Of a stretch of DNA of 56,343 nt, positions 41,852 through 48,640 are shown piece after piece. The stretch comes from JAVBQJ01 sp031549115. GTDB lineage: Bacteria > Verrucomicrobiota > Lentisphaeria > Victivallales > Victivallaceae. The DNA lies in the NCBI GenBank assembly GCA_031549115.1, contig JAVBQJ010000067.1, positions 1 to 56,343 on the forward strand. The letters run 5' to 3'. The notes beneath the pieces are model-generated. The model saw nothing but the letters and a program-made list of their open reading frames with translations. It was not told the origin of the DNA and did no database searches. Within the stretch, counting starts at the first letter, position 1. The number at the start of each line of letters is the position of its first letter. A program made the position numbers and the translations under genes.

Positions 41852-42642
41852 TTGCTTTCCCCTCCCGGAACCATTTTTGCGATCAATCCCCGCATCCCGC
41901 CGGTTGCCGCCGGCGCCGTTTCCGATGCCGCGGCCGGTTCATCCTCCCAGCGCCGCCCCCGCAGCCAGCCCCCCGCCAGCTTGCGGAACTGCGGATTCGG
42001 CTGTCGTTGCTTGTAGCTCGGGACCGCCGCCAGCGCCGCCCGGCGCTCCTTGACGCCAAGACGATTCCAGACTGCTTCGGCGTCCTTCTTCGCCTCCTTT
42101 TTCCCGTACAAAGTCCAGAAATCCGCGAAATTCAATCCATCCTCCCCCGGTAAGGGGGAAGATATATCTTTAGATATATCGGGGATTCTCTCTATAGGGG
42201 TTGATAAGGGGGGAAGATTTTGCCCCGATTCGCCGTCTACCATTGGTAGCTCCCCCTCTACCAATGGTAACTTTTTTTCTACCATTGGTATACCATTGGT
42301 AGCTTTTTCGCTACCATTGGTAGAATTTGCCCCCTCTACCAATGGTAGATTTTTTTCTACCATTGGTATACCATTGGTAGCTTTTTCGCTACCATTGGTA
42401 GAACCGTAACGCCGCAAAATATTGGCCCGGTTGCGGGCAGTCAAACGCTCCAGGCGCTCCCGGTCGGCCAGTGCCATCGACTTTACCCGCAGCCATACCG
42501 GCCGCACATACCGCGGCATCCGGACGATCCTGGATTCGTCGACCTCCTCGCCCGCGAACACATCCAGATACAGCCGCAGCAGCAAGCCGTTTTCGGCATC
42601 CGAAAAACCCTCCAAATCCGGTTTTATATCCAGCCAGTTCAT
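41848..42642 (-). CDS. lambda O-like replication initiator carrying the origin
   Basis: A 264-residue protein. Residues 1-85 form a DNA-binding-like region rich in Arg and Trp (MPRYVRPVWLRVKSMALADR, LTARNRANILRRYG). About 85-140 is a low-complexity linker of two 26-residue repeats, encoded by the iterons. The C-terminal part (FADFWTLYGKKEAKKDAEAV) matches a helical motif common in phage initiators. The start at 42642 overlaps the stop of the zinc-ribbon gene upstream by four bases. Role as origin-binding initiator is inferred from the iterons and from the DnaC-like gene next to it. Confidence 0.7.
   Translation of the reverse strand: MNWLDIKPDLEGFSDAENGLLLRLYLDVFAGEEVDESRIVRMPRYVRPVWLRVKSMALADRERLERLTARNRANILRRYGSTNGSEKATNGIPMVEKNLPLVEGANSTNGSEKATNGIPMVEKKLPLVEGELPMVDGESGQNLPPLSTPIERIPDISKDISSPLPGEDGLNFADFWTLYGKKEAKKDAEAVWNRLGVKERRAALAAVPSYKQRQPNPQFRKLAGGWLRGRRWEDEPAAASETAPAATGGMRGLIAKMVPGGESK
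42161..42400. other. probable phage replication origin (iterons plus AT-rich palindrome)
   Basis: Nine copies of the 11-mer TACCA(A/T)TGGTA lie at 42238, 42259, 42280, 42291, 42312, 42337, 42358, 42369 and 42390. Copies 2-5 and 6-9 belong to a 78-bp tandem duplication. On the downstream side is an AT-rich perfect inverted repeat GATATATC-TTTA-GATATATC (42161-42180), a good unwinding element. All of it lies inside the initiator reading frame, as in lambda O. Confidence 0.8.
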
Positions 42643-43055
42643 TTGTCCTGCTGCTTGCCTTGCCGGTAGATATTGCGATAGTATTCGATCCAGCATTGCC
42701 CCTCTTCGCCGTTATAGGCACAAAGGCGCGGGTAATGATTCAGTATATATTCTCTCGCCTCCTCGCGCGTCTTACACCCCCCGTCCTTTACTTCGGATGC
42801 AATATTCTTTTCCTCAAACGGACACCGGCCCGGACAATCATCCATATTCCACGTCTCGAACTTGTCCAGGATGAAATTAAGCTCGGCCAATTGGGCCTCC
42901 AGTCCAACGATGTAATCTTGTAATTCTATAATTCGAGCGTCATTTTTGTAGAATCTACGCTCACACTTTTCGCATCGAAAAACGCTGTTGTCCTCATCAT
43001 GGAAAAGTATCTGCGAATTTTCTCCACAAAACGGACATTTTTCGGATTCACTCAT
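42639..43055 (-). CDS. zinc-ribbon early phage protein
   Basis: A 138-residue protein with an N-terminal zinc ribbon (CPFCGE... CEKCERRF), a coiled-coil segment (IIELQDYIVGLEAQLAELNF) and a C-terminal Cys-rich part (CPGRCPF, then a Tyr/Trp-rich helix). Function is unknown; a DNA- or protein-binding early regulator is likely. It overlaps both neighbours by four bases. Confidence 0.55.
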   Translation of the reverse strand: MSESEKCPFCGENSQILFHDEDNSVFRCEKCERRFYKNDARIIELQDYIVGLEAQLAELNFILDKFETWNMDDCPGRCPFEEKNIASEVKDGGCKTREEAREYILNHYPRLCAYNGEEGQCWIEYYRNIYRQGKQQDK

Positions 43056-43354
43056 TCCTGTACCTCATTGGGTTCTGTGATGTATTCTTGCCAGCATTCT
43101 TTGCACACTCTTCCCGCAATCGCACATGCTGATACACCGCGGTCCGGGACTCTTGATTCATCCGGGCATGCGTCAAGATCGGATAGGTATATTGCCAGTT
43201 CCTCATCACTCATGGCGCGGATGCGGTCGCCATTGGTGGCAGTAGCGATATGAAAGCCAGTGCATCCATTATCAAGTATTGGACGCATATAACCATATTC
43301 CCCCAAATGGCAATATTCCCGTTTTTTGCATTTCAAACAAAGACGATGTTTCAT
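43052..43354 (-). CDS. Cys-rich early phage protein
   Basis: A 100-residue protein with CLKCKKREYC near the start and later CxxC-type pairs (VCKECWQEY), suggesting a zinc-binding fold. The ATG at 43354 overlaps the stop of the 134-residue gene by four bases. No family recognised. Confidence 0.5.
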   Translation of the reverse strand: MKHRLCLKCKKREYCHLGEYGYMRPILDNGCTGFHIATATNGDRIRAMSDEELAIYLSDLDACPDESRVPDRGVSACAIAGRVCKECWQEYITEPNEVQE

Positions 43355-43755
43355 TTGCTCACCTCCTTCAGTTCCAGCCACACCCCAAACGCGGCAGTGG
43401 CGGGGTTACGATCTCGGAATGCTATTCTCAACCAGTCATGTTCCTTTGTCACCGGATTGCGCTTCCTAATGTCCACCAGGCCCCACCACTCTCCGACACC
43501 ATGGTCATAACCACATACCGGATCCCTACCGGTCGCATGTCCAATTGCTGCCATAATCTCCGCCAGTGTCGGAGCGGGGCAAATTGGCAAATCAGTCGTA
43601 CTTTCAAAGTTTTCCCTGACCCATAATCCAATGTGTGTTTTTGTGTTTGGCTCAAAAGAATAGATATTGCACCACACCAGCGCCGAATCGGCAAACTCTC
43701 CCGCTGGAATCTGCCTGCATGATCCCAACGGCGGCACCAAATCTTCGAGTTTCAT
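43351..43755 (-). CDS. early phage protein, unknown function
   Basis: A 134-residue protein with aromatic-rich strands (VGEWWGLVDIRKRN, DWLRIAFRDRNPATAAFGVW) and no recognised family. The start at 43755 overlaps the preceding stop by four bases, and AGGGAAAA stands before it. Confidence 0.55.
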   Translation of the reverse strand: MKLEDLVPPLGSCRQIPAGEFADSALVWCNIYSFEPNTKTHIGLWVRENFESTTDLPICPAPTLAEIMAAIGHATGRDPVCGYDHGVGEWWGLVDIRKRNPVTKEHDWLRIAFRDRNPATAAFGVWLELKEVSK

Positions 43756-44015
43756 GATTTTCCCTCCAGCGCCTCGCTGACGATATCCCTCTGCCTCCGA
43801 ATCTCTTCGAGGATCGCCTCTGCCCAAAGCACCGCTTTGCGCTGCGCGGCCGAAAGCTGCGACCTTTTTTCCCGAACCAACTCAGCTTCTTTTGTGATGT
43901 TTACTCCATACAGATTGTAGCGGCATATCATCCGATTAAGATCACCCAATAGCATCGATTTGTGCGGCAATATTTTCGCCCGCGGACTGTGAAGGACAAA
44001 CACAGGGCCATTCAT
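43752..44015 (-). CDS. early phage protein, unknown function
   Basis: An 87-residue basic helical protein; the N-terminus is PVFVLHSPRAKILPHKSMLL, followed by ITKEAELVREKRSQLSAAQR. No family recognised. It overlaps both neighbours by four bases in the early operon. Confidence 0.5.
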   Translation of the reverse strand: MNGPVFVLHSPRAKILPHKSMLLGDLNRMICRYNLYGVNITKEAELVREKRSQLSAAQRKAVLWAEAILEEIRRQRDIVSEALEGKS

Positions 44016-44479
44016 AATTGTTCCTCCAACGCTTCACACGCAATCTTCATCGCCTCATAGCATTCACCGCCATCGTTCAGACACTCCGGGAACGGAAACG
44101 ACGACTTTTCACACAAGGGACACATCCTATAAAGTGACATGTACATGCGTTTGATTACCCCCTCCAGACCCTTACTCCGCGCCGTCTGCCGTTCAACCAG
44201 CGCTTCCAACTCTGCGATGCGGTCGCGGAGAGCAACATTCTCCCGGCGCATCGCCTCGCGTTCGGCACTGGGCGTGTATCCAGTCGCGTGGCCTTTTGCC
44301 CGCAAGTCTACAGCGAGCAAAGGGTTGTCACTGGCGATAAACATTGCATAGGTGATCATCGCGGCTTTTACCGCTCTCGCCTCTGCTTCTTTTGGTGAAT
44401 CCAGGCGCAAGACGAAGAATTCACCTTGTGCCGGCTTCCCGTCTTTTAATACTTCAAATTTCCGGTACAAACCTCTCAT
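44012..44479 (-). CDS. early phage protein with coiled coil and Cys pair
   Basis: A 155-residue protein. The opening (KFEVLKDGKPAQGEFFVLRL, then SPKEAEARAVKAAMITYA) is typical of small phage proteins of unknown job; a coiled coil (MRRENVALRDRIAELEALVE) and a C-terminal MCPLCEKSS segment follow. It overlaps the next gene by four bases. Confidence 0.55.
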   Translation of the reverse strand: MRGLYRKFEVLKDGKPAQGEFFVLRLDSPKEAEARAVKAAMITYAMFIASDNPLLAVDLRAKGHATGYTPSAEREAMRRENVALRDRIAELEALVERQTARSKGLEGVIKRMYMSLYRMCPLCEKSSFPFPECLNDGGECYEAMKIACEALEEQL

Positions 44480-44482
44480 CTT

Positions 44483-44671
44483 CTAACTCCTCTGTGTTAC
44501 TTTGCAATATCGCAGAAACTCACCACACGTTGGCTCTGAAAATCCTTTATTATCGCAAATTCTTAACCAATTCCGATACGCAATAAACTTTGCCGAACCG
44601 GCGGTTGCAGCTTTGACGCAAAGACCGTAACAGCAATCATTCACCTCAAAGTAAACATAGTATTCTATCAT
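44483..44671 (-). CDS. small early phage protein
   Basis: A 62-residue protein with several cysteines (VNDCCYGLCVK, ending EFLRYCKVTQRS). No family recognised. Its ATG overlaps the stop of the PP-loop gene by four bases. Confidence 0.5.
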   Translation of the reverse strand: MIEYYVYFEVNDCCYGLCVKAATAGSAKFIAYRNWLRICDNKGFSEPTCGEFLRYCKVTQRS

Positions 44672-45999
44672 TCCTCCATCTCTTCTTCTGCGTCATATTC
44701 ATCATCGATTCCGGTGTTGTGTAAGTCCATCATGTCCCCAATCTCATCGTAGGCACACGGACGGTTACGCCGAAAGGTCTCAAGATCGCCAACCGCAAAC
44801 AGCATTCGCGCGGTTTGTCCCTGCGGCGTCATTGCTTCGTAAATTCCACGCTTATTGTATCGCCGGAACAACGTGTTGAGAGCCTTCCGGTATCCGAACT
44901 TCTCCATGCAGATATCATAAGCACGCGGGTGTGTTTGGCGCAAAACAGCCAAATGATTGTCGCGGAACAGTAAATCGGTACCGCAAAACATACAGCCGTT
45001 CCGTTCGATATGTTTTACGTTTCCGTCCTTGTCCTCATATTCGATATCATACAGTGGGGAATACTCCAGCTTGTAGTAGCTGATGTAGTTCCAGATATCG
45101 CGATCCGTCCACATCGCAATCGGCGAAACGTGATAAAATGCCCCATCGGCAATATGTGCCCGATGGCTTTCAAAAATATGCCCGCGCGTAGCAACATTGA
45201 TCATGCGAGTATGGCTTTCGTTGGCCATCAACCCCTTGATGATTACATCGACCCCCAACTCGGCTTGCAATCGTTCGGAAGGTTCTTTTTTGAGCAGTTT
45301 GCAGCAGTGCTGCGAAAACTTGCACTCTCGCAACACCTCGTAATAATCCTTGAGCTTATCGCTTTCGCTGGCGGTCACAGAATACTTCAAAAAGCATTCG
45401 ATGTTAATCCGGTGCGCATCCAGCTTACTGGCAGACTTGCCCAGCAACGGCATACCGTATTGCTCCAGACAATACACAAAATCCATACGATGCCCGGCAA
45501 AAAAGCAATTACTCTTATCGAGCACATACCCTCGCTTTTGTGCCGCCACAATCAGCGCTTTTTGGCTGGCCAGCCTGCCGTCATCCTTCAGAATTTCCAG
45601 CAAACAGCCTTCCGTGTCAACCTGTTGAACAATCTTTCTGGCAAACTCATACCGCAACTCATCCTCCGCCAGCAGCAGTGGCTTGGTTTCAAAAAAGCGT
45701 TCGCCATAATGCGTTTGACCGTACCGACGCGCAAATTGCAAACTCTCCGGAAACTCACAACCAGTGTTGCCAAAAATACAGAAAATCCTCTGATGCATTT
45801 CCGGCATGAAACGCTCAATCAAATCGGCCACGACTTGTGAATCCTTGCCTCCGGAAAACGCGATCGCGATGTTGTAGCGGCTCAGTCGCTCCACCTGCCG
45901 CAACACTTCTACGGCAATTTTGATCTTTTCACTCAATGTTTGCCGTTGTATCTCATTGATTTCAGCGAATGTGTACCGGCTATTTAATTCCATATTCAT
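44668..45999 (-). CDS. PP-loop (PAPS reductase-like) phage protein
   Basis: A 443-residue protein of the adenine-nucleotide alpha-hydrolase superfamily. The PP-loop SGGKDS is at 49-54, followed by a CIFGNTGCEFPE strand. Later blocks include an HRMDF motif, a Cys-rich stretch (ECKFSQHCCKLLK), a SHTRMINVATRG segment with DRDIWNYISYY and a terminal CMFCG pair. Relatives reduce or transfer sulfur to nucleic acids and small molecules; phage members are common but their substrates are unclear. It is the largest early gene and is long for the family (usual 230-300), owing to the C-terminal Cys-rich extension. Confidence 0.8.
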   Translation of the reverse strand: MNMELNSRYTFAEINEIQRQTLSEKIKIAVEVLRQVERLSRYNIAIAFSGGKDSQVVADLIERFMPEMHQRIFCIFGNTGCEFPESLQFARRYGQTHYGERFFETKPLLLAEDELRYEFARKIVQQVDTEGCLLEILKDDGRLASQKALIVAAQKRGYVLDKSNCFFAGHRMDFVYCLEQYGMPLLGKSASKLDAHRINIECFLKYSVTASESDKLKDYYEVLRECKFSQHCCKLLKKEPSERLQAELGVDVIIKGLMANESHTRMINVATRGHIFESHRAHIADGAFYHVSPIAMWTDRDIWNYISYYKLEYSPLYDIEYEDKDGNVKHIERNGCMFCGTDLLFRDNHLAVLRQTHPRAYDICMEKFGYRKALNTLFRRYNKRGIYEAMTPQGQTARMLFAVGDLETFRRNRPCAYDEIGDMMDLHNTGIDDEYDAEEEMEE

Positions 46000-46000
46000 C

Positions 46001-46366
46001 TCATGCCTCTAAAAATTCAAAAGTTTGTTGCACCTGATGCATCTCTACCCGCTCCTTAGCCGCAGCGGAATATTCAACAATCCAGTCGGCATACATCGAC
46101 TGGCACGGCTTATTCTCAATCAATCGGCACAGGATTCGCATAATTTCCCTCCGCTTAACCTTGGTTTTGAATTTTCGATACTGCCGTTTCCGAGCGGATT
46201 CAAAATCCGCACAAAGCTGCTGATACCAGCAACAGTTATGCGATATAGATACGCGAACACAGGCGCCGGAATTGTCCGGATCGCGCTGCGGGATAAGCGC
46301 CACAGCAAGCCGGTTGTTGCGCAATTCGAACAGCATCTCGCGCAGAACCCAATCGCCCGTGGACAT
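46001..46366 (-). CDS. early phage protein, unknown function
   Basis: A 121-residue protein, basic in the middle (ARKRQYRKFKTKVKRREIMR), N-terminus SGACVRVSISHNCCWYQQ-like. No family recognised. It lies one base from the PP-loop gene and may be co-translated with it. Confidence 0.55.
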   Translation of the reverse strand: MSTGDWVLREMLFELRNNRLAVALIPQRDPDNSGACVRVSISHNCCWYQQLCADFESARKRQYRKFKTKVKRREIMRILCRLIENKPCQSMYADWIVEYSAAAKERVEMHQVQQTFEFLEA

Positions 46367-46392
46367 AATTCACACTCCCGCCAGGTTGATCT

Positions 46393-46743
46393 TCATTCTT
46401 CCATCGCCTCCACGATATAATCTTTCCCCTCCACGGCCTCAAATACTGGCGCCGGTGGATCGGCGGGCTTTCCCAACTCTTCCAGGCAGCGCAACGCTAG
46501 CTGGCGCCGGAACTCGCTTTCGCTGCAGTTGCGCGGCAGCTCGAAGTTCCGGATCCGGAGCAGCGCCAAACACGGTTGGTTGTACACTTCATCGATTTCA
46601 CGTTGTACAACCGGACGATTCCGCAAAATGCCGCGCCGGACGATCCGGCAGAACTCGGAAACACTCTTACCGCGATGCGCCGCCGCCCGCCGCAACAGCT
46701 CGTCCAAAGACGGGCTCACTTTCAACGCGCCGGTTTCCATCAT
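46393..46743 (-). CDS. ribbon-helix-helix-like early protein
   Basis: A 116-residue protein whose first 45 residues (ALKVSPSLDELLRRAAAHRG, then KSVSEFCRIVRRGILR) fit an RHH/CopG-type DNA-binding fold. The C-terminal part is acidic. The ATG at 46743 overlaps the preceding stop by four bases. The palindrome GTTGTACAAC lies within the gene. Confidence 0.5.
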   Translation of the reverse strand: MMETGALKVSPSLDELLRRAAAHRGKSVSEFCRIVRRGILRNRPVVQREIDEVYNQPCLALLRIRNFELPRNCSESEFRRQLALRCLEELGKPADPPAPVFEAVEGKDYIVEAMEE

Positions 46744-46955
46744 GCCTTCCCCCGTTCGTATTTCAGTGACAGCCATATCGCCGGGAAGCCGTCTTTCCCG
46801 ATCTTTGCCAACGGCATCACCTCCAGCTTTGCCGCCTCTTTGCCGGAAACCGGATCCTGAAAGATCGTTCCCACTTCCACCATCTTAGTTCGGGTAGCGC
46901 CATCCGTACCGACAAATTCGCTGGTGCTTACCTGTACCACCCCGATTTTACGCAT
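46740..46955 (-). CDS. small early phage protein
   Basis: A 71-residue protein (RKIGVVQVSTSEFVGTDG, then MVEVGTIFQDPVSGKEAAKL), beta-rich. No family recognised. GGAGG is upstream and the ATG at 46955 is preferred over an in-frame TTG at 46976. It overlaps the 42-codon gene by eight bases. Confidence 0.45.
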   Translation of the reverse strand: MRKIGVVQVSTSEFVGTDGATRTKMVEVGTIFQDPVSGKEAAKLEVMPLAKIGKDGFPAIWLSLKYERGKA

Positions 46956-47076
46956 CGCCACGGGCCACCTCCGCAAGCTTCAGATAAATCGGGCCAGTGG
47001 CCCCGGTCTTGTCGGAATCGACAATCACGCCCATGCGGGCCAGCTTTTCAAGCAAGTCTTTCATTTGGACATCCAT
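46948..47076 (-). CDS. very small early phage protein
   Basis: A 42-residue helical protein (MDVQMKDLLEKLARMGVIVD, ending YLKLAEVARGDA). A start at 47064 (the second ATG) is also possible. No family recognised. Confidence 0.4.
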   Translation of the reverse strand: MDVQMKDLLEKLARMGVIVDSDKTGATGPIYLKLAEVARGDA

Positions 47077-47150
47077 TTTAAAACCATTATCAGTATGGCG
47101 ACGATCCCGAGTACCGTCGTTTTCGTCGGGAACCTGTCCGAATCGAACAT
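47061..47150 (-). CDS. tiny membrane protein
   Basis: A 29-residue candidate: a short polar N-terminus (MFDSDRFPTKTT) and one transmembrane segment (VLGIVAILIMVLKW) ending MSK. The ribosome site is weak (AGG nine bases upstream). It overlaps the 42-residue gene. Tiny membrane proteins are common in phage early operons; function unknown. Confidence 0.35.
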   Translation of the reverse strand: MFDSDRFPTKTTVLGIVAILIMVLKWMSK

Positions 47151-47152
47151 TT

Positions 47153-47284
47153 TCAAAACCTGATCGCTTTGTGACTCTCCGATCCAGCCAGCCACAAAAC
47201 CAGCTTGCAGACCGCGAGGAATCCGACAAATCCGCTTCCGCTGGCGATTAAAATCGCCAACCCGACTTGCATTTCTACAAACAT
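47153..47284 (-). CDS. tiny membrane protein
   Basis: A 43-residue candidate: MFVEMQVGLAILIASGSGFV then GFLAVCKLVLWLA makes one long or two short membrane segments, followed by a polar tail. AAGGAA stands ten bases before the ATG. It ends two bases before the next tiny gene, so the two would be coupled. Confidence 0.45.
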   Translation of the reverse strand: MFVEMQVGLAILIASGSGFVGFLAVCKLVLWLAGSESHKAIRF

Positions 47285-47310
47285 GGAATATATTTCCTTT
47301 ACCTTGACTT

Positions 47311-47360
47311 GGGGATCTCATCCCCTTCCTGCCATGTTTCGGTTGCAGCCGAAACATGGC
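47311..47360. promoter_or_regulatory. double hairpin in the early operon
   Basis: GGGGAT-ctc-ATCCCC (47311-47325) is followed by a perfect 12-bp stem GCCATGTTTCGG/CCGAAACATGGC (47331-47342 with 47349-47360). The T-rich stretch is on the plus-strand side (47361-47370, TTTCGTTTTA). It could terminate antisense transcripts or stabilise or regulate the leftward early mRNA just after the 76-residue gene. Confidence 0.5.
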
Positions 47361-47367
47361 TTTCGTT

Positions 47368-47598
47368 TTATTTGGTCGCTTCATCGAGCATCCCCAAAGC
47401 TTCCTCCATCAACTCATACGCTTCGGAAAGGTTCTCGATCGCAGCCGAAGACATCTCCCCCTTCTCCGACGCCTGCAGCCCCTCCGGCATGTTTTCAAAG
47501 GCCTGCATCTCCTCGTCCCGCAGCGATTCCAGATCGCCCATAAGCTCCTGCAGCTGCCCATAAATCTCCCGAATATTCTGCCGCCGAGTGTCATTCAT
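47368..47598 (-). CDS. acidic helical early phage protein
   Basis: A 76-residue acidic protein of almost pure helix (IREIYGQLQELMGDLESLRD, then AAIENLSEAYELMEEALGML). This type is widespread in prophage early operons and has no assigned job. A hairpin follows the stop. Confidence 0.6.
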   Translation of the reverse strand: MNDTRRQNIREIYGQLQELMGDLESLRDEEMQAFENMPEGLQASEKGEMSSAAIENLSEAYELMEEALGMLDEATK

Positions 47599-47619
47599 TA
47601 ATCAGCCTCCTATGTTGCG

Positions 47620-47883
47620 TTATTTCGCAAGCGCGGCGCGTCTTTCCGTGCGCTGCTCGATTGCTTTTTTGATATCACTCAGACGATACCGGGCCGCCGC
47701 GGTGCGGCCGTCGCCAAACTTGATGCGCGGAAGCTTCATGCGCTCGAAAGTCATTTCCGATATTCCCATGAGCTTACTTGCAGTTTCCTTGTCCAGTAGT
47801 TGCAGGGTTTCCACTTCCGCTGTCAGTTCGGCCACGATACGTTCCGATAACGAATCGGCAAATTTGCGGAATGCGTCAGTCAT
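47620..47883 (-). CDS. HTH early regulator, excisionase-like
   Basis: An 87-residue DNA-binding protein: LLDKETASKLMGISEMTFER followed by a basic RYRLSDIKKAIEQRTERR end, the AlpA/MerR-like HTH arrangement seen in phage excisionases and early regulators. It is the second gene of the leftward transcript. It could be the Xis partner of the attL integrase; distance to attL argues that this need not be so. Confidence 0.55.
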   Translation of the reverse strand: MTDAFRKFADSLSERIVAELTAEVETLQLLDKETASKLMGISEMTFERMKLPRIKFGDGRTAAARYRLSDIKKAIEQRTERRAALAK

Positions 47884-47941
47884 GATTTATTCCCCTCCCC
47901 GTTGAGTTCCATTACTTCGCAAGAATCGCTTCGAGATTCGT

Positions 47942-48118
47942 TTAGTCTTGGCGGCATGCCGCCAATTCGAGAGAAATTTTTTCAGCCTCATTATCAATGA
48001 GCATGCGAATCGTGTCGCTATCACTGGTCCGTTTATAGTATTTCTTGATACGCTCAAATCGACATTGTTCCTGCGGAGTTGCCTGCAATGTTAATTGTCT
48101 TTTTTTAGGAGTTCTCAT
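47942..48118 (-). CDS. ribbon-helix-helix-like switch protein
   Basis: A 58-residue basic protein (MRTPKKRQLTLQATPQEQCR then FERIKKYYKRTSDSDTIRML). A short strand QLTLQAT followed by two helices fits an Arc/CopG RHH repressor. It is divergent from the XRE repressor, is the first gene of the leftward transcript, and starts just after a sigma70-like promoter with a palindrome in its spacer. A second similar palindrome lies at its 3' end (47950-47963). This is the Cro-like position. Confidence 0.65.
   Translation of the reverse strand: MRTPKKRQLTLQATPQEQCRFERIKKYYKRTSDSDTIRMLIDNEAEKISLELAACRQD
47950..47963. promoter_or_regulatory. operator palindrome O2
   Basis: The perfect 14-bp palindrome GGCGGCATGCCGCC differs from the promoter operator GGCGGTATACCGCC only at its centre. 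It lies at the end of the RHH-like gene. Confidence 0.6.
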
Positions 48119-48146
48119 TTATGTCACCTTTCAGTTATCTATTGTC

Positions 48147-48175
48147 AATATAGGCGGTATACCGCCAAATGTCAA
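48147..48175 (-). promoter_or_regulatory. leftward early promoter with operator in the spacer
   Basis: On the minus strand TTGACA (48175-48170) and TATATT (48152-48147) are 17 bases apart. The spacer is the palindrome GGCGGTATACCGCC (48153-48166) plus three bases, so a repressor bound there would block RNA polymerase directly. It lies 29 bases before the RHH-like ATG. Confidence 0.8.
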
Positions 48176-48243
48176 ATGTTTTTATAAAATATTTTGGATT
48201 TTTTTTATACATGGTGTTAACTTACTACAAAAAGGGATTCATT

Positions 48244-48615
48244 ATGTCAATAGCTAAGTCTATTTTTTCTGCCGTAAAAAAACGCTATGAATCAGGAATG
48301 ACACAGCAAACCATTGCAGACGAAGCGGGAATATCCCGTGAATACGTGCGAGACATCTTGAACAAAAAATGTCCGGCAGAAAAAATCACCATAGACTATC
48401 TACAAAAACTCTTTCCCCGTGCTACAGTAGACCTAGAGGGGAGATCGTGCATGGCGGGCGATCTTGTTCCTCAAAATGCAATGGAACGCAAATGGCTTGA
48501 AATGTTTCGGGATCTTTCCGATGACGATCAAGCAGATATGTTGGTTACCTGCGCAGAATTATGCGCAGCTAAAAGAAGCAGCACACGAAAGAGCGAAGGC
48601 TCTATCGCGGGCTAA
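48244..48615 (+). CDS. XRE-like prophage repressor
   Basis: A 123-residue protein with an N-terminal helix-turn-helix (KRYESGMTQQTIADEAGISR, then EYVRDILNKK) of the XRE/lambda-repressor type and a helical, acidic C-terminus (MERKWLEMFRDLSDDDQADM). There is no LexA-type protease domain, so induction would not use RecA-driven autocleavage. The ATG at 48244 has AAGGG eight bases upstream; a longer frame starts at 48169 but its extra sequence is the intergenic AT-rich region. Divergent from the RHH-like gene, across the operator. Confidence 0.75.
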   Translation: MSIAKSIFSAVKKRYESGMTQQTIADEAGISREYVRDILNKKCPAEKITIDYLQKLFPRATVDLEGRSCMAGDLVPQNAMERKWLEMFRDLSDDDQADMLVTCAELCAAKRSSTRKSEGSIAG

Positions 48616-48640
48616 ATTGAAATTTTACTAAACAGAGGTC

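Noticed and set aside
42238..42400. CRISPR-like array
   Set aside because: The repeats are 11-bp near-palindromes with short variable gaps of 0-14 bases inside a coding frame; no spacer-sized unique sequence or cas gene is present.
48169..48243. Longer N-terminus for the XRE repressor
   Set aside because: The added residues are hydrophobic and come from the AT-rich promoter region; the ATG at 48244 has a good ribosome site.
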